From the NCBI GenBank assembly GCA_045589955.1, contig JAZNQD010000026.1:1-18077 (forward strand): a DNA stretch of 18,077 nucleotides, written 5' to 3'. This DNA is from CAJGCS01 sp045589955. Lineage in GTDB: Bacteria > Bacillota_I > Bacilli_A > ML615J-28 > CAG-313. Under the pieces are notes generated by a model. The model saw nothing but the letters and a program-made list of their open reading frames with translations. It searched no databases and had not been told where the DNA came from. Below, piece after piece: positions 16,062-18,077 of this stretch. How positions within the stretch are numbered: position 1 is the first letter of the stretch; the number at the start of each line of letters is the position of its first letter. The position numbers were made by a program, and so were the translations under genes.

Positions 16062-17349
16062 TATTTCATTTACAAATGCTCAAGATTTTATTGATTGGGT
16101 AGAACACCAAAGAAGATTTTCACCTAAAGTTAGTCTTGAGAAAATGCGTTACTACTTAAGCCTTTTTGATAATCCGCATCAAAAGTTTTCGAGTATTCAT
16201 ATTACAGGTACTAATGGAAAAGGTTCAGTCGTTGCTTATTTAAACTCAGTTTTAAGAACAGCCGGATTTAATGTTGCAACATTTACATCTCCTTACATTA
16301 CATGTTTTAATGAACGTATTCGTTATAATGATCAAAATATTTCTGATGAAGATTTATTAAGAATTGCTAATTTAATTCTTTCTAAATACGATATCATTGA
16401 ACAAAGTGAATATGATTTACCAACCTTCTTTGAATTTATTACGATAGTAGCCTTTATTTATTACTCAGAAATTAAAGATTTAGATCTTGCAATTATTGAG
16501 GTTGGTATGGGGGGAAGACTTGATTCGACAAATGTTATTACCCCATTATTAAGTGTTATTACCAATGTTTCATTAGAACATACACAAATACTTGGTGATA
16601 CTTTAGAAAAAATAGCAAGTGAAAAGCTTGGCATTGTTAAGGAAAACTCATACTTAGTTTCTGGAAATATCGATAATAGTTTAGTAAACCAATTTGATGA
16701 ATATTGTTTAAAACAAAAAACAAAACATATTCAAACCTCTTTGAAAAAGGTTGAGATAATTAAACAAGATATTAATTCATCCATCATTTCTCTTGATGGA
16801 AGAATTTTAGAAATTGGTTTAGCTGGTAGTCATCAAATAGAAAATGCATGTTGTGCATTTAATGCATTAAACACTTTAAAAGAACTTGATTTAAAATGGA
16901 AAAACCGTCTAACTAACGAAATATTAGATAGAGGTTTTAAAAATGTAAAATGGCAAGGTCGTTTTGAAACAATATCCAAAAATCCTTTAATCGTGATTGA
17001 TGGCTGTCATAATATTGATGGGGTTAAACGTGTATGTGATTTTGTTAAAAATTTAAATTATTCTTATAAACGTGCGGTTATTTCAATTTCAGCTGATAAA
17101 GAATTAAAAGAAATGACATCATTAATTGCAAAAGTTTTTGATGAAATAGTTATTACTAAATATAGTTATATGCGTAGTAGTGAAGTAGATACTTTAAACG
17201 AACTATTGGTACACCCAAACAAAAAAATTATTAAGAGTGTACAGGATGCTTTAGATTACTGTCATAAAGAAAAATGTGAACTAACAGTTTTCTTAGGTAG
17301 CTTGTATTTAGTTAGCGAAGTTTATAATTTAGTAAAGCCTCTTAAATAG
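16054..17349 (+). CDS. folC: FolC, folylpolyglutamate synthase (possibly also dihydrofolate synthase)
   Basis: This 431-residue Mur-ligase-related enzyme adds glutamate to folates with ATP. Visible motifs are HITGTNGKGSV with the P-loop at 52-58, FTSPYITCFNERI, TFFEFITIVAF, IIEVGMGGRLDSTNVI, TNVSLEHTQILGDTLEKIASEKLGIVK and VIDGCHNIDGV. Length is normal. Sequence alone does not show whether it also joins glutamate to dihydropteroate. The start overlaps the valS stop as ATGAGTAA without an SD sequence, so translation is probably coupled. The valS-folC order is common in Bacillota, including Bacillus subtilis. The 3' end of the gene forms half of a terminator stem. Confidence 0.95.
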   Translation: MSNISFTNAQDFIDWVEHQRRFSPKVSLEKMRYYLSLFDNPHQKFSSIHITGTNGKGSVVAYLNSVLRTAGFNVATFTSPYITCFNERIRYNDQNISDEDLLRIANLILSKYDIIEQSEYDLPTFFEFITIVAFIYYSEIKDLDLAIIEVGMGGRLDSTNVITPLLSVITNVSLEHTQILGDTLEKIASEKLGIVKENSYLVSGNIDNSLVNQFDEYCLKQKTKHIQTSLKKVEIIKQDINSSIISLDGRILEIGLAGSHQIENACCAFNALNTLKELDLKWKNRLTNEILDRGFKNVKWQGRFETISKNPLIVIDGCHNIDGVKRVCDFVKNLNYSYKRAVISISADKELKEMTSLIAKVFDEIVITKYSYMRSSEVDTLNELLVHPNKKIIKSVQDALDYCHKEKCELTVFLGSLYLVSEVYNLVKPLK

Positions 17350-17360
17350 AGGCTTTTTTT
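17334..17360 (+). terminator. Terminator on the end of folC
   Basis: AAAGCCTCT (17334-17342) pairs with AGAGGCTTT (17348-17356) around a TAAAT loop, and seven T residues end the stem (17354-17360). The folC stop TAG straddles the loop and stem. radC has its ribosome site only 2-3 nt later. Confidence 0.85.
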
Positions 17361-17371
17361 GCGAGGTTAGT

Positions 17372-18058
17372 ATGATTATTAAAGAAATTCCTGCTTTTGA
17401 ACGTCCTAGAGAAAAGGCTATTAATCAAGGTGTTCATTATTTATCAAATACTGAGTTACTAGCAATCCTTCTAAGAACAGGTACTAAAAATGAGAACGTC
17501 TTAAGAGTAAGTGAAAAATTAGTTTATAAACTTTCTAATATTGAAGATTTAAACGATTTAACGATTTCAGAACTTACAAGTATTAAAGGAATCGGCCCTT
17601 CGAAAGCTGTAACTATTGCTGCTGCAGTAGAACTAGGACGAAGAATATCGAGTTTAACAAAAAAGGATTTAGTTATGAATTCAAGTAAAAAAGTATATGA
17701 GTATATGAAAAATTATTTTCTAAGTGTTAAAGAAGAACATTTGTATGGGCTTTATTTAAATGCCAAGGGCTGCTTAATTAATACAATTGAGCTATCAAAA
17801 GGTACGATTAATTCTACATTAATAGATGCTGATGCCATCTTTAAATGGTATTATAAACTTTCTTCAAGTGCAGTAATTTTAGTTCATAATCATCCAAGTG
17901 GTGATTCAACACCAAGTATTCCTGATTTGAAAAAAACAGATGAAGTTATAAAAAAAGCAAAACTTTTAGAAATAAAAGTTTTGGATCATATTATTATTGG
18001 AAAAAATTATTATAGTATGCGAGAGAATAATAATTTATTTAATATGTTTAAAAAGTAG
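17372..18058 (+). CDS. radC: RadC family protein (JAB/MPN domain)
   Basis: This 228-residue protein has the usual RadC layout. An N-terminal helix-hairpin-helix region (about 35-90, ISELTSIKGIGPSKAVTIAAAVELGRR) is followed by an MPN/JAB domain with the metal-binding motif VHNHPSGDSTPSIPD and LLEIKVLDHIIIG at the end. The JAMM residues (two His, Ser, Asp) are intact, so it may be a metal-dependent peptidase or nuclease. Despite the name, a role in DNA repair is not established for the family. The start follows GCGAGG at 17361-17366. The gene sits directly behind the folC terminator with no room for a separate promoter, so expression depends on readthrough or a promoter inside folC. The last 19 bases of the window hold nothing recognisable. 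Confidence 0.95.
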   Translation: MIIKEIPAFERPREKAINQGVHYLSNTELLAILLRTGTKNENVLRVSEKLVYKLSNIEDLNDLTISELTSIKGIGPSKAVTIAAAVELGRRISSLTKKDLVMNSSKKVYEYMKNYFLSVKEEHLYGLYLNAKGCLINTIELSKGTINSTLIDADAIFKWYYKLSSSAVILVHNHPSGDSTPSIPDLKKTDEVIKKAKLLEIKVLDHIIIGKNYYSMRENNNLFNMFKK

Positions 18059-18077
18059 TATAAATTAAAACATTGGT

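Noticed and set aside
1..18077. Genetic code 4 (TGA = Trp), suggested by the Mollicutes-like composition
   Set aside because: All tryptophans in the conserved proteins are TGG, and no in-frame TGA is needed to keep any gene open.

Overview
The window is about 18 kb of very AT-rich DNA (I judge under one third G+C by eye). It looks like a low-GC Bacillota/Bacilli or Mycoplasmatota-related bacterium that still makes peptidoglycan, such as an RF39- or Erysipelotrichia-like gut organism. The reasons are the strong A/T codon bias, a valine T-box leader, MurE/MraY/MurD, SD-type ribosome sites and the standard code: every Trp codon in the genes is TGG. The taxon is an inference. All 15 visible gene ends use TAA or TAG and none uses TGA.

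Region 1 (1-5300) looks accessory. It opens inside a surface protein built from 120-bp tandem repeats. A membrane-anchored SGNH/sialate-O-acetylesterase-type hydrolase and a stand-alone TipAS-domain protein follow, ending in a terminator. Next is a two-gene unit: an unrecognised 50-aa protein overlapping a full-length large serine recombinase by 8 nt. Converging on it is a double-domain flavodoxin/iron-sulfur flavoprotein gene. The two convergent genes share one palindromic terminator that also encodes both stop codons.

Region 2 (5300-9443) is a cell-wall cluster: the C-terminal piece of a penicillin-binding protein, then murE, mraY and murD. The PBP piece starts exactly at the TAQ of the catalytic KTGTAQ motif, and everything before it is replaced by the recombinase-bearing DNA. 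The simplest reading is that a serine-recombinase element inserted in the KTG motif of a PBP2/SpoVD-like gene, with its other end and the 5' half of the gene outside the window. Whether the gene is permanently broken or restored by excision cannot be decided from this window.

Region 3 (9464-13071) is a two-gene NAD operon with its own promoter. Its first gene fuses a GltD-like FAD/NAD(P)H oxidoreductase, with Fe-S cysteines, to a NadD nicotinate-nucleotide adenylyltransferase. The second is a long, glutamine-type NadE whose glutaminase nucleophile Cys is Gly (residue 164). The pair covers the last two steps of NAD synthesis, apparently with ammonia rather than glutamine as nitrogen source.

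Region 4 (13083-18077) begins with a consensus promoter and a valine T-box leader (specifier GTA) in front of valS. folC overlaps valS by 8 nt and ends in a terminator built on its own stop codon. radC follows immediately. The features most worth following up are the split PBP gene beside the recombinase, the GltD-NadD fusion, and the NadE that has lost its glutaminase nucleophile.
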